A stretch of DNA of 63,857 nt from Parabacteroides sp. ZJ-118 (GCF_011038785.1 NZ_JAAKDT010000013.1:1-63857), one strand, 5' to 3'. Positions 9,668 to 19,693 are shown, counted from the stretch's first letter. Made by a program: numbers and translations. Notes: generated by a model not told the origin, from the letters alone.

Positions 9668-9901
9668 GGGATTAACTGATTAGGTTGTTCCTTTTGCGCT
9701 TGCTTTTCGTTGAAAATAAATTACCGCACGGGCATCGTGTCTCTTCTTCCGCACGCCGTCGGAGGGAAGGATTTATTCCGGGATACAGTCTTTACGGTAA
9801 ACAGGCAGGACTACTCGCAGGCGGAAGTGGAAGACCGGGGCATCCTGCATACACGGCAAGAGGCTGCACCTGTTCCGGCACAGCCTCGAGCAAAACCTCC
9901 G

Positions 9902-10264
9902 CTAATCGGCATAAAGCCCTATGCGGTTCCCTTCCGGGTCGGCAAACACGGCAAAAGAGCCTCTGCCCTCCACCTGAATCCGGGTGCGTGGAATCATGAC
10001 CTTTCCGCCGCACTCTTTCACCCGCCCGAGCGTGGGATCCATATCGTCGCAATGAAAGTAGATCAATACGCCGTCTGCCGACGGTCGGAAACCGGGAGCA
10101 TGGGAGAGCGCGCCCACCGCCTGCCCGTCTTGTACGAAGCACGCCATTTTCTCGTTACCGCAAGCCGACTGTGCCAGCTCCATGCCGAAGATGGATTGGT
10201 AGAAGTCCACCGCCCGGTCGAAATCTGTTGCCGGGATTTCAAAGAATGCAATTAAATTCTTCAT
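9902..10264 (-). CDS. VOC (glyoxalase/bleomycin resistance fold) protein
   Basis: The product is 120 residues, a single vicinal-oxygen-chelate domain with two beta-alpha-beta-beta-beta halves. The visible blocks are FFEIPATDFDRAVDFYQSIF at the start, VLIYFHCDDMDP in the middle, and FAVFADPEGNRIGLY at the end. The last of these is typical of YdcJ/PhnB-like metal-dependent lyase or binding proteins. The substrate is unknown. The longer open frame upstream has a Lys-rich, non-conserved extension, so I start at the internal ATG that gives MKNLIAFFEIP. No partner genes were recognised beside it. Confidence 0.85.
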   Translation of the reverse strand: MKNLIAFFEIPATDFDRAVDFYQSIFGMELAQSACGNEKMACFVQDGQAVGALSHAPGFRPSADGVLIYFHCDDMDPTLGRVKECGGKVMIPRTRIQVEGRGSFAVFADPEGNRIGLYAD

Positions 10265-10378
10265 CGTTTTTTTCTTTTTTATGGGTTCATACTGTGTCTT
10301 GCGCAAAGACACTGCAAATTTACAGGGACGGCGGCGGCCTCGATAGAAGAAAACGGACATCTTTGGGGGCAACTAAAG

Positions 10379-10408
10379 TTTCCCACCCTCAATAAAGTGG
10401 GTGGGAAA
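10379..10408 (-). terminator. Hairpin after ybeY
   Basis: A 10-bp stem (TTTCCCACCC / GGGTGGGAAA) with a 10-base loop begins 7 bases beyond the ybeY stop on the minus strand. It is followed by a short T-containing stretch. Confidence 0.6.
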
Positions 10409-10414
10409 TAAGTG

Positions 10415-10846
10415 TCATTCCCGGCATTCCTCCGGAAGTATGGCTAACGCCCTGTTCTCGTTCTCCTCCATGATCTCCCGCTCGCCGGGGCCTTTGTCGT
10501 TGATACCGCAAAGGTGTAGGATGCCGTGGATGATGGTACGGTGGAGTTCCTCGTTATAGTCCGTATGGAATGTATCGGCGTTTGTCCGGACCGTATCGAG
10601 GCTGATGAACAGGTCGCCCGAGATCTTGTCCCCTACCGTATAATCGAAGGTGATAATATCCGTGTAATAATCATGTTGGAGGTATTGGCGGTTTACCTCT
10701 AATATCTTCTCGTCCGAACAGAAGATATAGCTGATATCGCCCGTCTTCTTTCCATAGGCCTCGGCCACTGCCTTGATCCATCCGCTGACCGCTCTTTTCT
10801 TGATTGCCGGGAGTTGGATATCCTCGGCGTAATATGCTATTGCCAT
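10415..10846 (-). CDS. ybeY: Endoribonuclease YbeY
   Basis: The 143-residue protein carries the UPF0054 signature HGILHLCGINDKGPGE. YbeY is a metal-dependent RNase for 16S rRNA 3'-end maturation and ribosome quality control. The usual motif is H-x3-H-x5-H. Here the first two His are present and the third is replaced (GINDK), a variation I also recall from other Bacteroidetes YbeY. The longer in-frame extension to 10969 overlaps the spacer after the SpmAB gene and is not conserved in style, so the start at MAIAYYAED is preferred. It is probably co-transcribed with the SpmAB gene 56 bases upstream. Confidence 0.92.
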   Translation of the reverse strand: MAIAYYAEDIQLPAIKKRAVSGWIKAVAEAYGKKTGDISYIFCSDEKILEVNRQYLQHDYYTDIITFDYTVGDKISGDLFISLDTVRTNADTFHTDYNEELHRTIIHGILHLCGINDKGPGEREIMEENENRALAILPEECRE

Positions 10847-10902
10847 AAATTGTTGCTCTTGATGATTTGAAAATAGTATTGTCCGATTGGTTATACGGGC
10901 TG

Positions 10903-12132
10903 TTAAAAGAATAGATAAGCCATCGCTATCGCCGCTATCGCTCCGGCCAGATCCGCCAATAAGGCGCACTGTACCGTATAGCGGGTATTACGAATGCCGA
11001 CGCTGCCGTAATAAAGAGCGACTACATAAAAGGTCGTATCGCAAGAGCCCTGTACGATGGATGACAGGCGGCCTACGAAAGAATCTGCCCCATAGGTATT
11101 CATCGCGTCCAACATCATGCCCCTAGCCCCGCTTCCGCTTAGCGGCTTCATGAGGATCGTAGGTAGCGCCCCTACAAACTCCGTATCAAGACCGATCGCT
11201 GCTACTCCCATACGAACCCCCTCGGTGATGAAATCCATCGCTCCCGAGGCCCGGAAAATTCCGATACCGACCAAGATCGCCACGAGATAAGGAATAATCG
11301 TTATGGCGGTATGGAAACCCTCTTTCGCCCCTTCGATAAAAGCGTCGTACACGTTGATCTTTTTCCGCGTACCGCTGATGATAAACCCGCAGATAATGGT
11401 GAAAAGCAGCGTATTGGCGAACAAGGTTGAATACAGGGAAACCTGCTCTTGCTCCATAGAATTGAACAACCAGACCAATCCTCCGATAAATAGTCCCAAC
11501 CCGCCGAAAAACAATACGAGGTTCCGTTGCAAGACATTAATCTTTTGTCGTACGCAAACCGCCAAGATCGCTACCAAGGTAGACGTGAAAGTAGTCAGCA
11601 TGATCGGCAGGAATACATCCGACGGATTTGCGGCTCCCATCTGTGCCCGGTACATCATGATGGTGATCGGGATCAAGGTCAGCCCCGAGGCGTTGATGCA
11701 AAGAAACATGACCATCGAGTTACTTGCGGACTCTTTCTCTGGATTTAACTCCTGCAATTGTTGCATCGCCCTCAGTCCCATCGGCGTGGCGGCATTATCC
11801 AGCCCCAACAAGTTCGCCGACAAGTTCATGAAGATCGATCCCGTCACTGGATGATCTTTCGGAATATCCGGGAATAGCTTACTGAATACCGGGGCGGCCA
11901 ATCGTGCGAACGCTTGGATCACTCCTCCTTTCTCGCCAATCTTCATAATCCCCAGCCAAAGCGACAAGATCCCGGTAAGTCCCAATGAGATCTCGAACCC
12001 CGTCTTAGCCGAGGCGAAAGAAGCGTTGATAATCTCGGTAAAAACAGCGGTATCCCCGCCGATGACCAATTTACCTACGGCCACGAAGAAAGCGATCACG
12101 AAGAAAGCGATCCAAATGTAATTTAGTACCAT
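10903..12132 (-). CDS. SpmA-SpmB-like fused nucleoside-recognition membrane protein
   Basis: The protein is 409 residues and has about ten membrane segments in two homologous halves. The first half resembles spore maturation protein SpmA (NLSANLLGLDNAATPMGL). The second resembles SpmB (TILMKPLSGSGARGMM and VQGSCDTTFYV). In sporulating Firmicutes these are two genes; in Bacteroidetes they are commonly fused. Both halves belong to the nucleoside-recognition (Gate) membrane family, and the transported substrate is unknown. No sporulation is implied. It precedes ybeY, possibly in one transcript, with a TAAATTCG -7 box at 12152-12159. Confidence 0.88.
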   Translation of the reverse strand: MVLNYIWIAFFVIAFFVAVGKLVIGGDTAVFTEIINASFASAKTGFEISLGLTGILSLWLGIMKIGEKGGVIQAFARLAAPVFSKLFPDIPKDHPVTGSIFMNLSANLLGLDNAATPMGLRAMQQLQELNPEKESASNSMVMFLCINASGLTLIPITIMMYRAQMGAANPSDVFLPIMLTTFTSTLVAILAVCVRQKINVLQRNLVLFFGGLGLFIGGLVWLFNSMEQEQVSLYSTLFANTLLFTIICGFIISGTRKKINVYDAFIEGAKEGFHTAITIIPYLVAILVGIGIFRASGAMDFITEGVRMGVAAIGLDTEFVGALPTILMKPLSGSGARGMMLDAMNTYGADSFVGRLSSIVQGSCDTTFYVVALYYGSVGIRNTRYTVQCALLADLAGAIAAIAMAYLFF

Positions 12133-12151
12133 AACAAAAATATATTGGTCG

Positions 12152-12159
12152 CGAATTTA
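12152..12159 (-). promoter_or_regulatory. -7 box for the SpmAB gene
   Basis: The minus strand reads TAAATTCG, one mismatch from the consensus, 20 bases before the ATG. Confidence 0.4.
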
Positions 12160-12279
12160 GGAATTAATTGCCAATTCATCATATTTCATTCTCAAATCCG
12201 CAACCATTCAATGAAGCCCTTGTTGTGTCTGAATCAGAGAAGGCGCCGGGGAATATCCGCCTGGGATAGGACGGCTAAG

Positions 12280-12435
12280 TCACTGGAATCCGTCTTGCGT
12301 TCCATTGACTTGGCGCCGTGTCTCAATGGTTTTCGCCTTAATTTCGATTTGCGCGAGATACCGTGGCGTGTCGAAACGCCCCGGCTCGCGGAAGTAGGTG
12401 AAATCGTAGCCGTTCTTCTCAAGGTATTCAAGGTT
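12280..12435 (-). pseudogene. Possible gene remnant after the AraC gene
   Basis: Directly after the AraC stop, a different minus-strand frame is open for about 50 codons and reads like protein (KNGYDFTYFREPGRFDTP, then RYLAQIEIKAKT) before a TGA at 12280-12282. It has no start codon. I do not recognise it. It could be the C-terminal relic of a deleted gene, or chance. The rest of the 295-base gap holds only the SpmAB promoter. Confidence 0.25.
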
Positions 12436-13276
12436 CTTTTAAGGAACGGACAGAGCGGGGAGATTGGCCGAAATTAGCCTTGCAGAAGTGCGAGAAGTTA
12501 GAAAGCGACTCGAAGCCATACTTGTGACAAATCTCGGATATGGAAAGCTCGGTCATGATAAGGTCGTTATGAATGTCGTGGCATTTGCGTTTCAGCATCC
12601 ATTGATAAGCGGGCTCTCCGAACGTGTACTTGAAGATACGGCGGAAAGTGGGTACGCTGTAGCCCCCCAATTGAGCGAAGGTCTCCACGTCTTTCGCCTT
12701 TTGGTAGTTCTGCATCACGAAATACTGGAAACTGTGGCTATACCGGTAAATCGGGGCGTAAAAGGCGGCTAGCTCCTTGATGGGATAGTAGCAGTTCAGC
12801 AAGTAGACCATCTCCGAGCGTTTGGCTTGCATCAGCCCGGAACATCTTAAATCATCGTTGAGGTAAAGCTTCATCCCCTCGATGAAGAGTTGTATCGGCG
12901 GAACCATCGTCATGACGATGGGCTGCTGGCACTCGTTCTCCACGATGGAGATGCCTTTGTTGAAACGGTTGTCGCATATGCTTTGCAGACGCTCGAAGAG
13001 ATAGATGATACATTCGGCATGGTCGAGTACCTTGCACTCCACTTTCGAGCCGATTACTTGCAATACGAACTGTCCGCCCCGGAACGTAGTATCCGGGTGC
13101 TCCTCGCTGTTCAGCCAGATTTCTCCCTTGATCAGGAAGAATACCATGTTCTGCACGCATCTAGTCTGAGGGATCACGTATCCTTTCGGATAAATCCGAT
13201 ACTTGAATATATCCCTCTGGTAGAAGCTACAAGAGGGACAGTCGGTATATTTGGCGCAGCGATGGTCGGTTAACAT
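12428..13276 (-). CDS. AraC-family transcriptional regulator
   Basis: The protein is 282 residues. The N-terminal half is a cupin-like sensor region with an early Cys-rich stretch (CAKYTDCPSCSFY). The last 100 residues are an AraC/XylS DNA-binding domain: a first helix-turn-helix around DVETFAQLGGYSVPTFRRIF, then the second with ISEICHKYGFESLSNFSHFC, followed by the usual FGQSPRSVR ending. The effector is unknown. It starts 13 bases after the stop of the GHL10 hydrolase, so the two are likely co-transcribed. The ATG gives MLTDHRCAKY. Confidence 0.88.
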   Translation of the reverse strand: MLTDHRCAKYTDCPSCSFYQRDIFKYRIYPKGYVIPQTRCVQNMVFFLIKGEIWLNSEEHPDTTFRGGQFVLQVIGSKVECKVLDHAECIIYLFERLQSICDNRFNKGISIVENECQQPIVMTMVPPIQLFIEGMKLYLNDDLRCSGLMQAKRSEMVYLLNCYYPIKELAAFYAPIYRYSHSFQYFVMQNYQKAKDVETFAQLGGYSVPTFRRIFKYTFGEPAYQWMLKRKCHDIHNDLIMTELSISEICHKYGFESLSNFSHFCKANFGQSPRSVRSLKEP

Positions 13277-13289
13277 GCCTTGAGTGTTG

Positions 13290-14819
13290 CTATAATTTCA
13301 CTTTCTTTGTTCTGCCTCCGCTCTCGTTATGAAAACGGTCTACGGCGGTCACCACGTAATGATACTTGATCCTACCTTTCTCGTAAGGCATCAGGTAGCC
13401 GGTTTCCCGGGTGATAGCCACGATCTTTGAGGGATCGCTCGTGTCTATCGGCTCCTTGTCGTTAAAGCGATAGACGACGAAATAAGAAGCTAGCTCTGGA
13501 TTCGTGGGGCTTCGCTCCGCTTGCCAATGTAACAAGAAGCCTTTAGGGGTCCATTCGGCCTTTAGCTTGCTTACGTCTTTTGGCGGACGGTTATGCATAT
13601 GGGTATAGGCCGGGATAAGTGCTGGGTAACGGTGGTAGTTCCGTTTCAGGCTGTCGGCTACGCCCTTGTTATTCCATAGAATCTCGTTGGCGGGCCAGAA
13701 ACAGTTGCCGCTCACGTGAGGCAAGGTGCGTTCGTAACGCATCTTGCGGGTTAATTGATCTGCTTTCATGGTGCGGGCCACGTCTTGCCCGATATACAGG
13801 TGTCCGCTGTTGGCGTTTTTGTCCCACCATTTGACAAGCGTGATGTAATCCGCCGCCGGGTGTCCGATCTCCCAATAGATCTGGGGGATGTTATAATCAA
13901 TCCAGCCTTGCTGTACCCAATAGGTGATATCGGCGTAGAGGTCGTCGTAGTTTTGTAGGCCGTTGGTATTGCTACCTGATCCGTCCGCGGTACTTCTCTT
14001 GTTGCGGTAGATGCCGAAGGGACTGATACCGAAACGTACCCAAGGCTTGGTGAGCAAGATGGTACGTTTCAATTCCCGGATCAAGATATTTACGTTCTCC
14101 CGGCGCCAATCGTTCCTTTGTGCCTCGCTATAGCCTTTTCGCAAGCCGTATTTCCGGAAGCTGCTATCATCCGGGAAAGTCATACCCGCTATGGGATAGG
14201 GATAGAAATAATCGTCCATATGGATAGCGTCTACGTCGTAACGGCTGACGATATCACGCACCACCCGGCAGATGAACCGACGGCTCTCCGGTAATCCCGG
14301 GTCGAAAAGGATTTGTTTGTTATAGGTGACAAACCATTCGGGATGCTTATGATAGATGTGAGAATCGGCGAAACGAGTGTTTCCCGCCGTGCTTGCCCGG
14401 TAAGGATTTAACCAAGCGTGAAACTCCATGTTTCGTTTATGGCATTCTTGAACCAAGAAGGCCATCGGGTCGAACTCTCCTGTCGGGGCTAGACCCTGCT
14501 CTCCGGTGAAGAAGCGGCTCCACGGCTCAATATCGGATTTGTAGAAAGCATCCGCTTCGGGGCGCACCTGAAAGATGATGGCGTTGATGCCGCATGCTTG
14601 CAGGTAATTAAGCTTGCGGATGAAGTCTTTTCTCATCCGGGCGGGAGTCATATCCTTGTATTCGCCTTGAAAAGCAGTCTGTATCCATGCTCCCCTAAAC
14701 TCTCGCTTGGTCTCTTTACCCGCATTCGTAACCAGACGGGGGGCCTTGCGAACGGTAGAACATGAGGTTATCGCACAAAAGAGAATCGCTATTAAGAAGC
14801 GGAAATAGTTAATGTACAT
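13290..14819 (-). CDS. GHL10 (YngK-like) glycoside hydrolase lipoprotein
   Basis: The 509-residue protein has a lipoprotein signal peptide (lipobox AITSC, Cys at about residue 20). A family-10-like hydrolase (DUF187/GHL10) barrel follows, with REFRGAWIQTAF, FQVRPEADAFY, AWLNPYRAS, a DAIHMDDYFYPYP motif holding the likely catalytic acidic residues, and FGISPFGIYRNK. The last 90 residues look like a fibronectin type III domain. Family members are thought to act on polysaccharide or peptidoglycan-type glycans at the cell surface; the exact substrate is not visible. It has its own -7 box and is followed by the AraC gene. Confidence 0.9.
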   Translation of the reverse strand: MYINYFRFLIAILFCAITSCSTVRKAPRLVTNAGKETKREFRGAWIQTAFQGEYKDMTPARMRKDFIRKLNYLQACGINAIIFQVRPEADAFYKSDIEPWSRFFTGEQGLAPTGEFDPMAFLVQECHKRNMEFHAWLNPYRASTAGNTRFADSHIYHKHPEWFVTYNKQILFDPGLPESRRFICRVVRDIVSRYDVDAIHMDDYFYPYPIAGMTFPDDSSFRKYGLRKGYSEAQRNDWRRENVNILIRELKRTILLTKPWVRFGISPFGIYRNKRSTADGSGSNTNGLQNYDDLYADITYWVQQGWIDYNIPQIYWEIGHPAADYITLVKWWDKNANSGHLYIGQDVARTMKADQLTRKMRYERTLPHVSGNCFWPANEILWNNKGVADSLKRNYHRYPALIPAYTHMHNRPPKDVSKLKAEWTPKGFLLHWQAERSPTNPELASYFVVYRFNDKEPIDTSDPSKIVAITRETGYLMPYEKGRIKYHYVVTAVDRFHNESGGRTKKVKL

Positions 14820-14854
14820 GAGCGCCTTGCTGTATTTGTCTATGAAATTTCCAA

Positions 14855-14862
14855 CAAATGTA
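14855..14862 (-). promoter_or_regulatory. -7 box for the GHL10 hydrolase
   Basis: The minus strand reads TACATTTG, a full match to the -7 consensus, 35 bases before the ATG. Confidence 0.55.
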
Positions 14863-14913
14863 GAAGATTCCCTGTAAATATGAAATATCTCACCCTTGTT
14901 ATTTTACTTGGCA

Positions 14914-14940
14914 GTAGAGACGAGGCACACCCTGTCTGAC
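14914..14940. repeat. GTAGAGAC palindromic repeat, degenerate copy
   Basis: GTAGAGACGAGGCA is followed by an imperfect complement (CACCCTGTCTGAC). It is related to the copies at 19659-19683 and 61916-61943. It lies between the divergent GHL10 and uvrA promoters. Confidence 0.55.
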
Positions 14941-15006
14941 ATTTCCCTCCTCGGGCTTTATCTCCAGTTTTCTTATCTCACGGGCCTATAAATCGAGATT
15001 TATATC

Positions 15007-15014
15007 TAAATTTG
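15007..15014 (+). promoter_or_regulatory. -7 box for uvrA
   Basis: TAAATTTG is a full match to the consensus, 25 bases before the uvrA start codon. Confidence 0.6.
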
Positions 15015-15039
15015 CGTTAAAGAAAAAGATAGAGGTAAT

Positions 15040-17823
15040 ATGTCTGAGAGCAATTCGATTTTCATCAAGGGGGCGCGTGTCAACAACTTGAAAAATATAG
15101 ATGTAGAGATTCCAAGGGACAAGCTGGTGGTGATAACCGGGCTGTCGGGGAGTGGAAAATCATCGTTGGCGTTCGATACCCTTTATGCGGAGGGGCAGCG
15201 CCGGTATGTAGAGAGTTTATCTGCTTACGCCCGCCAGTTCTTGGGGAGGATGAGTAAGCCGGAATGCGACTATATTAAGGGAATACCGCCCGCCATCGCT
15301 ATCGAGCAGAAGGTGAATACCCGTAATCCGCGTTCCACGGTCGGTACATCTACCGAGATTTATGAGTATTTACGCTTGTTGTATGCTCGTGTCGGGAAGA
15401 CGATATCGCCGGTTTCCGGTACCGAGGTGAAAAAACATCAGGTGAGCGATATTATCAAGGAGGTCATGCGATATCCCGAGGGGACTCGTTTTGCCGTATT
15501 CGCCCCAGTCGTTTTGCCGGAAGGCCGGGATATGAAGGAACAGCTGGAAATCTTACGGAAAGAAGGATATGCCCGTCTGTCGGTGAATGATACGGTATAT
15601 CGTATCTCGGAGGTATTGGCGAGCGATGAGTTGCGGTCTTACCCGATCGAGTTGTTGGTAGACCGTCTGACGGTATCGGGCGATAAGACCTTGAAAAGCC
15701 GTTTGGCAGACTCGTCCGAGACCGCTTTCTTTGAGGGTCATGGTACCTGTTTGATCCGTATTTATACGGAGAAAGGGGTAGTCGTGAAGGAATTCTCGAA
15801 GAAGTTCGAGGCGGATGGCATGACATTCGAGGAGCCTACCGATCTGATGTTTAGCTTTAATAATCCGTTGGGCGCTTGTCCGGCCTGTGAGGGGTTCGGT
15901 AAGGTACTGGGCATCGATGAGAATCTGGTGGTGCCTGATAAAAGCTTGTCTGTTTATCAAGGGGCCGTGGTTTGCTGGAAAGGTGAGGTGATGGGTGAAT
16001 GGCTGAAAGACTTTATCGTGAAGAGCGAGAAATATAACTTCCCGATACACCGCCCATATTATGACTTGACACAGGAAGAGAAGGATTTGTTGTGGCATGG
16101 GGCGAGAGGCATACACGGTATCGATGATTTCTTTAAGTTCGTGGAAGAAAATCTTTATAAGATACAATACCGGGTGATGCAAGCCCGCTATCGGGGAAAG
16201 ACGACTTGCCCGGTTTGTAAGGGGAGCCGCTTGAGGCCGGAAGCGCTGTATGTGCAAGTGGGAGGTAAGAATATCGCTGAGCTGGTAGCGATGCCGGTTT
16301 CGGAGGCAAAGGTTTTCTTTGATCAACTGGAACTGGACGAGACGGATGCGGCGATCGCCAAACGTTTGCTCACGGAAATCAATAATCGCTTGCGATTCCT
16401 GTTGGATGTAGGGTTGGGTTATCTGACTTTAGATCGCCTCTCGGCCTCATTATCCGGAGGAGAGAGTCAACGTATCAATCTGGCTACTTCGTTGGGTAGC
16501 AGTCTGGTGGGTTCGTTGTATATTTTGGATGAGCCGAGTATCGGCCTGCATTCCCGGGATACGGATTTGTTGGTCAAGGTATTGCGGCAGTTGCGAGCCT
16601 TGGGAAATACCGTGGTCGTAGTGGAGCATGATGAGGAGATTATCCGTGCGGCGGATTATATCATCGATATCGGTCCGAAAGCGGGACGTTTGGGGGGAGA
16701 GGTCGTTTATCAAGGTGATGTAAACAACCTTCGGAAATGTAGCGATAGCCATACGGTACGTTATTTGACGGGAGAGGATCGGATCGAGATCCCGCCTTAT
16801 CGCCGTCCGTGGAATAATTATATAGAGGTGATAGGAGCCCGGAAAAATAACTTAAAGGGCGTAGACGTGAAGTTCCCTTTGAACGTGATGACGGTGGTTA
16901 CCGGCGTGAGCGGTTCGGGTAAAAGTTCCTTGGTCCGTGATGTTTTCTACGAGGGCGTGAAACGCCATTTGGATGATGCCGCTCGTCTGACCGTGGATTG
17001 CTCCGGTATCCGCGGAGATTTGAATAGGATTCAGGCGATCGAGTTTGTAGATCAGAACTCGATCGGAAAGAGTTCCCGCTCGAACCCCGTGACGTATATC
17101 GGCGCTTACGACGAGATCCGCAAACTATTTGGCGAGCAGCCTCTAGCGAAGCAGATGGGATATAACGCCGCCTATTTCTCCTTTAATAAGGAAGGAGGCC
17201 GCTGCGAGGAGTGCAAGGGAGAGGGCAAGATCACGGTGGAGATGCAGTTTATGGCGGATATCACCTTGGAATGCGAGGCCTGCCATGGCAAACGCTTCAA
17301 GCAGGATGTATTGGATGTAGAGTATCAAGGCACTAACATATATGATGTGTTGGAAATGACCGTGAATCAAGCGATCGAGTTCTTCGAGAAAGGTTCCGGC
17401 TCCCAAGAGAAGAAGATCGTGAAACGTCTGAGACCGTTGCAAGACGTGGGCTTAGGCTATATCAAGTTGGGACAGACTTCCTCCACTTTATCCGGTGGTG
17501 AGAACCAACGCGTAAAACTGGCTTATTACCTAGGCCAGGAGAAACAACAGCCTACCTTATTCGTTTTCGACGAGCCTACGACCGGTTTACACTTCCATGA
17601 TATCAAGACTTTGTTGAAAGCTTTCAATGCCTTGATCGAGCAAGGCCACTCGGTGGTAATTATCGAGCATAATATGGATGTGATCAAGTGTGCGGACTAC
17701 GTGATCGATCTCGGTCCGGAGGGTGGAAAGGCTGGCGGACAGTTGGTTTGTACCGGTACACCTGAGCAGATAGTGGCTTGCGAGGCATCCTATACCGGTA
17801 GGTTTTTAAGGGATAAGTTATAA
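15040..17823 (+). CDS. uvrA: Excinuclease ABC subunit UvrA
   Basis: The 927-residue protein has two ABC ATPase modules. Walker A motifs are [10 protein letters not shown] near residue 34 and [10 protein letters not shown] near residue 628. ABC signatures LSGGESQR and LSGGENQR, and two zinc-binding CxxC sets (CPACEGFG and CPVCKGSR in the first module, CEECKGEG and CEACHGKR in the second), complete the family pattern. UvrA dimers detect bulky DNA lesions, load UvrB and start nucleotide excision repair. It is full length and monocistronic, with a -7 box upstream and a GC-rich terminator downstream. Confidence 0.97.
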   Translation: MSESNSIFIKGARVNNLKNIDVEIPRDKLVVITGLSGSGKSSLAFDTLYAEGQRRYVESLSAYARQFLGRMSKPECDYIKGIPPAIAIEQKVNTRNPRSTVGTSTEIYEYLRLLYARVGKTISPVSGTEVKKHQVSDIIKEVMRYPEGTRFAVFAPVVLPEGRDMKEQLEILRKEGYARLSVNDTVYRISEVLASDELRSYPIELLVDRLTVSGDKTLKSRLADSSETAFFEGHGTCLIRIYTEKGVVVKEFSKKFEADGMTFEEPTDLMFSFNNPLGACPACEGFGKVLGIDENLVVPDKSLSVYQGAVVCWKGEVMGEWLKDFIVKSEKYNFPIHRPYYDLTQEEKDLLWHGARGIHGIDDFFKFVEENLYKIQYRVMQARYRGKTTCPVCKGSRLRPEALYVQVGGKNIAELVAMPVSEAKVFFDQLELDETDAAIAKRLLTEINNRLRFLLDVGLGYLTLDRLSASLSGGESQRINLATSLGSSLVGSLYILDEPSIGLHSRDTDLLVKVLRQLRALGNTVVVVEHDEEIIRAADYIIDIGPKAGRLGGEVVYQGDVNNLRKCSDSHTVRYLTGEDRIEIPPYRRPWNNYIEVIGARKNNLKGVDVKFPLNVMTVVTGVSGSGKSSLVRDVFYEGVKRHLDDAARLTVDCSGIRGDLNRIQAIEFVDQNSIGKSSRSNPVTYIGAYDEIRKLFGEQPLAKQMGYNAAYFSFNKEGGRCEECKGEGKITVEMQFMADITLECEACHGKRFKQDVLDVEYQGTNIYDVLEMTVNQAIEFFEKGSGSQEKKIVKRLRPLQDVGLGYIKLGQTSSTLSGGENQRVKLAYYLGQEKQQPTLFVFDEPTTGLHFHDIKTLLKAFNALIEQGHSVVIIEHNMDVIKCADYVIDLGPEGGKAGGQLVCTGTPEQIVACEASYTGRFLRDKL

Positions 17824-17860
17824 AGAGACGACGATACAAAGTGCCAAAGTCAGGAAAGAC

Positions 17861-17907
17861 GGCGCGGGGGGGGGAATATCCGTGGATAGCCTCCTGCGCC
17901 ATTTTTT
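17861..17907 (+). terminator. Terminator after uvrA containing a run of nine G
   Basis: GGCGCGGGGG pairs with CCTCCTGCGCC (with G-T pairs) around a loop of about 20 bases and leads into ATTTTTT. The left arm holds nine consecutive G (17866-17874), a tract prone to slippage. Confidence 0.65.
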
Positions 17908-17924
17908 GCCTATTCTTATTTTGT

Positions 17925-17932
17925 TAACTTTG
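17925..17932 (+). promoter_or_regulatory. -7 box for the SulP transporter
   Basis: TAACTTTG is a full match to the consensus, 28 bases before the ATG. A TTTG lies upstream at 17905-17908, but the spacing is about 16 bases, shorter than usual. Confidence 0.5.
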
Positions 17933-17960
17933 CACCCTCAAATCAACAGGTAAAAGAAAT

Positions 17961-19640
17961 ATGAGGAACAAATTTGATTTTCGGCCCAAACTCTTTACGG
18001 CACTGAAAAATTATTCCAAAGAGAGACTTATGACAGATCTCATGGCGGGTATAATTGTCGGCACAGTTGCCTTGCCGCTCGCCATCGCTTTTGGTATCTC
18101 CTCTGGGGTAAGTCCGGAGAAGGGGTTGATCACGGCTATTATCGGTGGATTCATTGTCTCCTTTTTAGGAGGCTGCGACGTACAGATCGGCGGACCTACC
18201 GGAGCGTTTATCGTGATCGTTTATGGCATTATACAGAACTTCGGTATCGAAGGGCTTGCCATCGCTACCATCATAGCGGGTATCATTCTGGTATTGATGG
18301 GCGTGTTGAAACTCGGTACCGTGATTAAGTTTATCCCCTACCCGATTGTCGTAGGTTTCACAAGTGGTATTGCGGTCACGATCTTCACGACACAAATGAA
18401 AGATTTATTCGGATTGACGATGGATAAAGTCCCGGCGGATTTCATCTCTAAATGGATCGCTTATTTCGGGGCGTTCGATACAGTCAACCCTTGGGCATTC
18501 GTTATCGGTATCATCAGTATCCTGGTCATTACGTTAAGCCCGAGGCTGACGAAGAAAATCCCGGGTTCCTTGATTGCCATCGTCATCATGACAATCGCTG
18601 TTTACATCATGCGTAATCAGTTAGGTATTACAGGCATCGAGACGATTGGAGACCGGTTCACGATCAACGCCTCCTTGCCAGCCCCGGCTCCGATCACGTT
18701 CAATATGGAAACAATCAACTTATTGCTTCCTTCCGCTTTTACGATCGCTATCCTTGGGGCTATCGAGTCTTTATTATCCGCTACCGTAGCGGATGGTGTG
18801 ACAGGCGACAAGCATAATTCGAATACGGAACTAATCGCCCAAGGCGCAGCGAATATCATCGTTCCCATTTTTGGCGGTATTCCTGTGACAGGCGCCATCG
18901 CCCGCACAATGACCAATGTAAATAATGGTGGGCGAACCCCTGTTGCCGGTATTATTCACGCCATCGTGTTATTATTGATCTTGCTTTTCCTCGGACCGCT
19001 TACCAAACACATTCCAATGGCTTGTCTGGCCGGCGTATTGATCATCGTATCTTATAACATGAGTGAGTGGCGTACGTTCCGTTCCTTGATGAAAAACCCA
19101 AAAAGCGATGTATCCGTTTTGTTGGTGACTTTTTTCCTGACGGTTATCTTTGATATTACGATCGCTGTCGAGATCGGTCTTCTGATCGCCATGTTGTTCT
19201 TTATGCGCCGTGTGGCTGAGACTACGCATGTATCTGTCACCACGGATGAGATCGATCTTTCCGACGAGGGTGAGATTCATCATGACGAGGAAGTTCTCTC
19301 CTTGCCTAAAGGCGTAGAGGTTTACGAGATCGACGGCCCGTTCTTTTTCGGCGTGGCGAATAAGTTCGATGGCATCATGAAGAGTATAGGAGATAAACCG
19401 AAAGTCCGCATCATCCGTATGCGTAAGGTTTCGTTCATAGATTCTACCGGTCTGCATAACTTAGAAAGTCTTTTCCGTCTTTCACAAGCAGAGCATATCC
19501 ATATGATACTTTCGGGTGTCAATGAACATGTACACCGTGTATTGACAAAATCTAGGTTCGATAAGAAGATCGGGGCGGAAAATATTTGCAGTAATATCAA
19601 TGAGGCGGTAGCGAAAGCAAAAGCTGCCGTACAAACTTAA
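17961..19640 (+). CDS. SulP-family anion transporter with STAS domain
   Basis: The 559-residue protein has about 10-14 membrane segments. The SulP core shows VALPLAIAFGISSG near the start and GGPTGAFIVIVYG in the region that forms the substrate site. GGIPVTGAIARTMTN follows. The cytosolic C-terminus (about 440-555) is a STAS domain with IDSTGLHNL. Relatives transport sulfate, bicarbonate or other small anions, often by proton or sodium coupling; the anion cannot be chosen from this sequence. The gene stands alone, ended by a palindromic repeat. Confidence 0.92.
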   Translation: MRNKFDFRPKLFTALKNYSKERLMTDLMAGIIVGTVALPLAIAFGISSGVSPEKGLITAIIGGFIVSFLGGCDVQIGGPTGAFIVIVYGIIQNFGIEGLAIATIIAGIILVLMGVLKLGTVIKFIPYPIVVGFTSGIAVTIFTTQMKDLFGLTMDKVPADFISKWIAYFGAFDTVNPWAFVIGIISILVITLSPRLTKKIPGSLIAIVIMTIAVYIMRNQLGITGIETIGDRFTINASLPAPAPITFNMETINLLLPSAFTIAILGAIESLLSATVADGVTGDKHNSNTELIAQGAANIIVPIFGGIPVTGAIARTMTNVNNGGRTPVAGIIHAIVLLLILLFLGPLTKHIPMACLAGVLIIVSYNMSEWRTFRSLMKNPKSDVSVLLVTFFLTVIFDITIAVEIGLLIAMLFFMRRVAETTHVSVTTDEIDLSDEGEIHHDEEVLSLPKGVEVYEIDGPFFFGVANKFDGIMKSIGDKPKVRIIRMRKVSFIDSTGLHNLESLFRLSQAEHIHMILSGVNEHVHRVLTKSRFDKKIGAENICSNINEAVAKAKAAVQT

Positions 19641-19658
19641 GATACAATCAGATAGGAG

Positions 19659-19683
19659 GAGACGGGGCATGCCCCGTCTCTAC
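19659..19683. repeat. GTAGAGAC palindromic repeat, perfect copy
   Basis: A perfect 22-bp palindrome, GAGACGGGGC-AT-GCCCCGTCTC, followed by TAC. It lies between convergent SulP and phosphoesterase genes, 10 bases from the latter's stop, so it may also act as a terminator. Related copies are at 14914 and 61916. Confidence 0.8.
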
Positions 19684-19693
19684 GAATGGGTAT

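Noticed and set aside
10415-10846. YbeY judged inactive because the third His of the metal motif is missing
   Set aside because: As far as I recall the same replacement is usual in Bacteroidetes YbeY, so it is probably lineage-specific and not a lesion.
10903-12132. Evidence for sporulation from the SpmA-SpmB homologue
   Set aside because: Fused SpmAB-like nucleoside-recognition proteins are common in non-sporulating Bacteroidetes, and no other sporulation gene is present.
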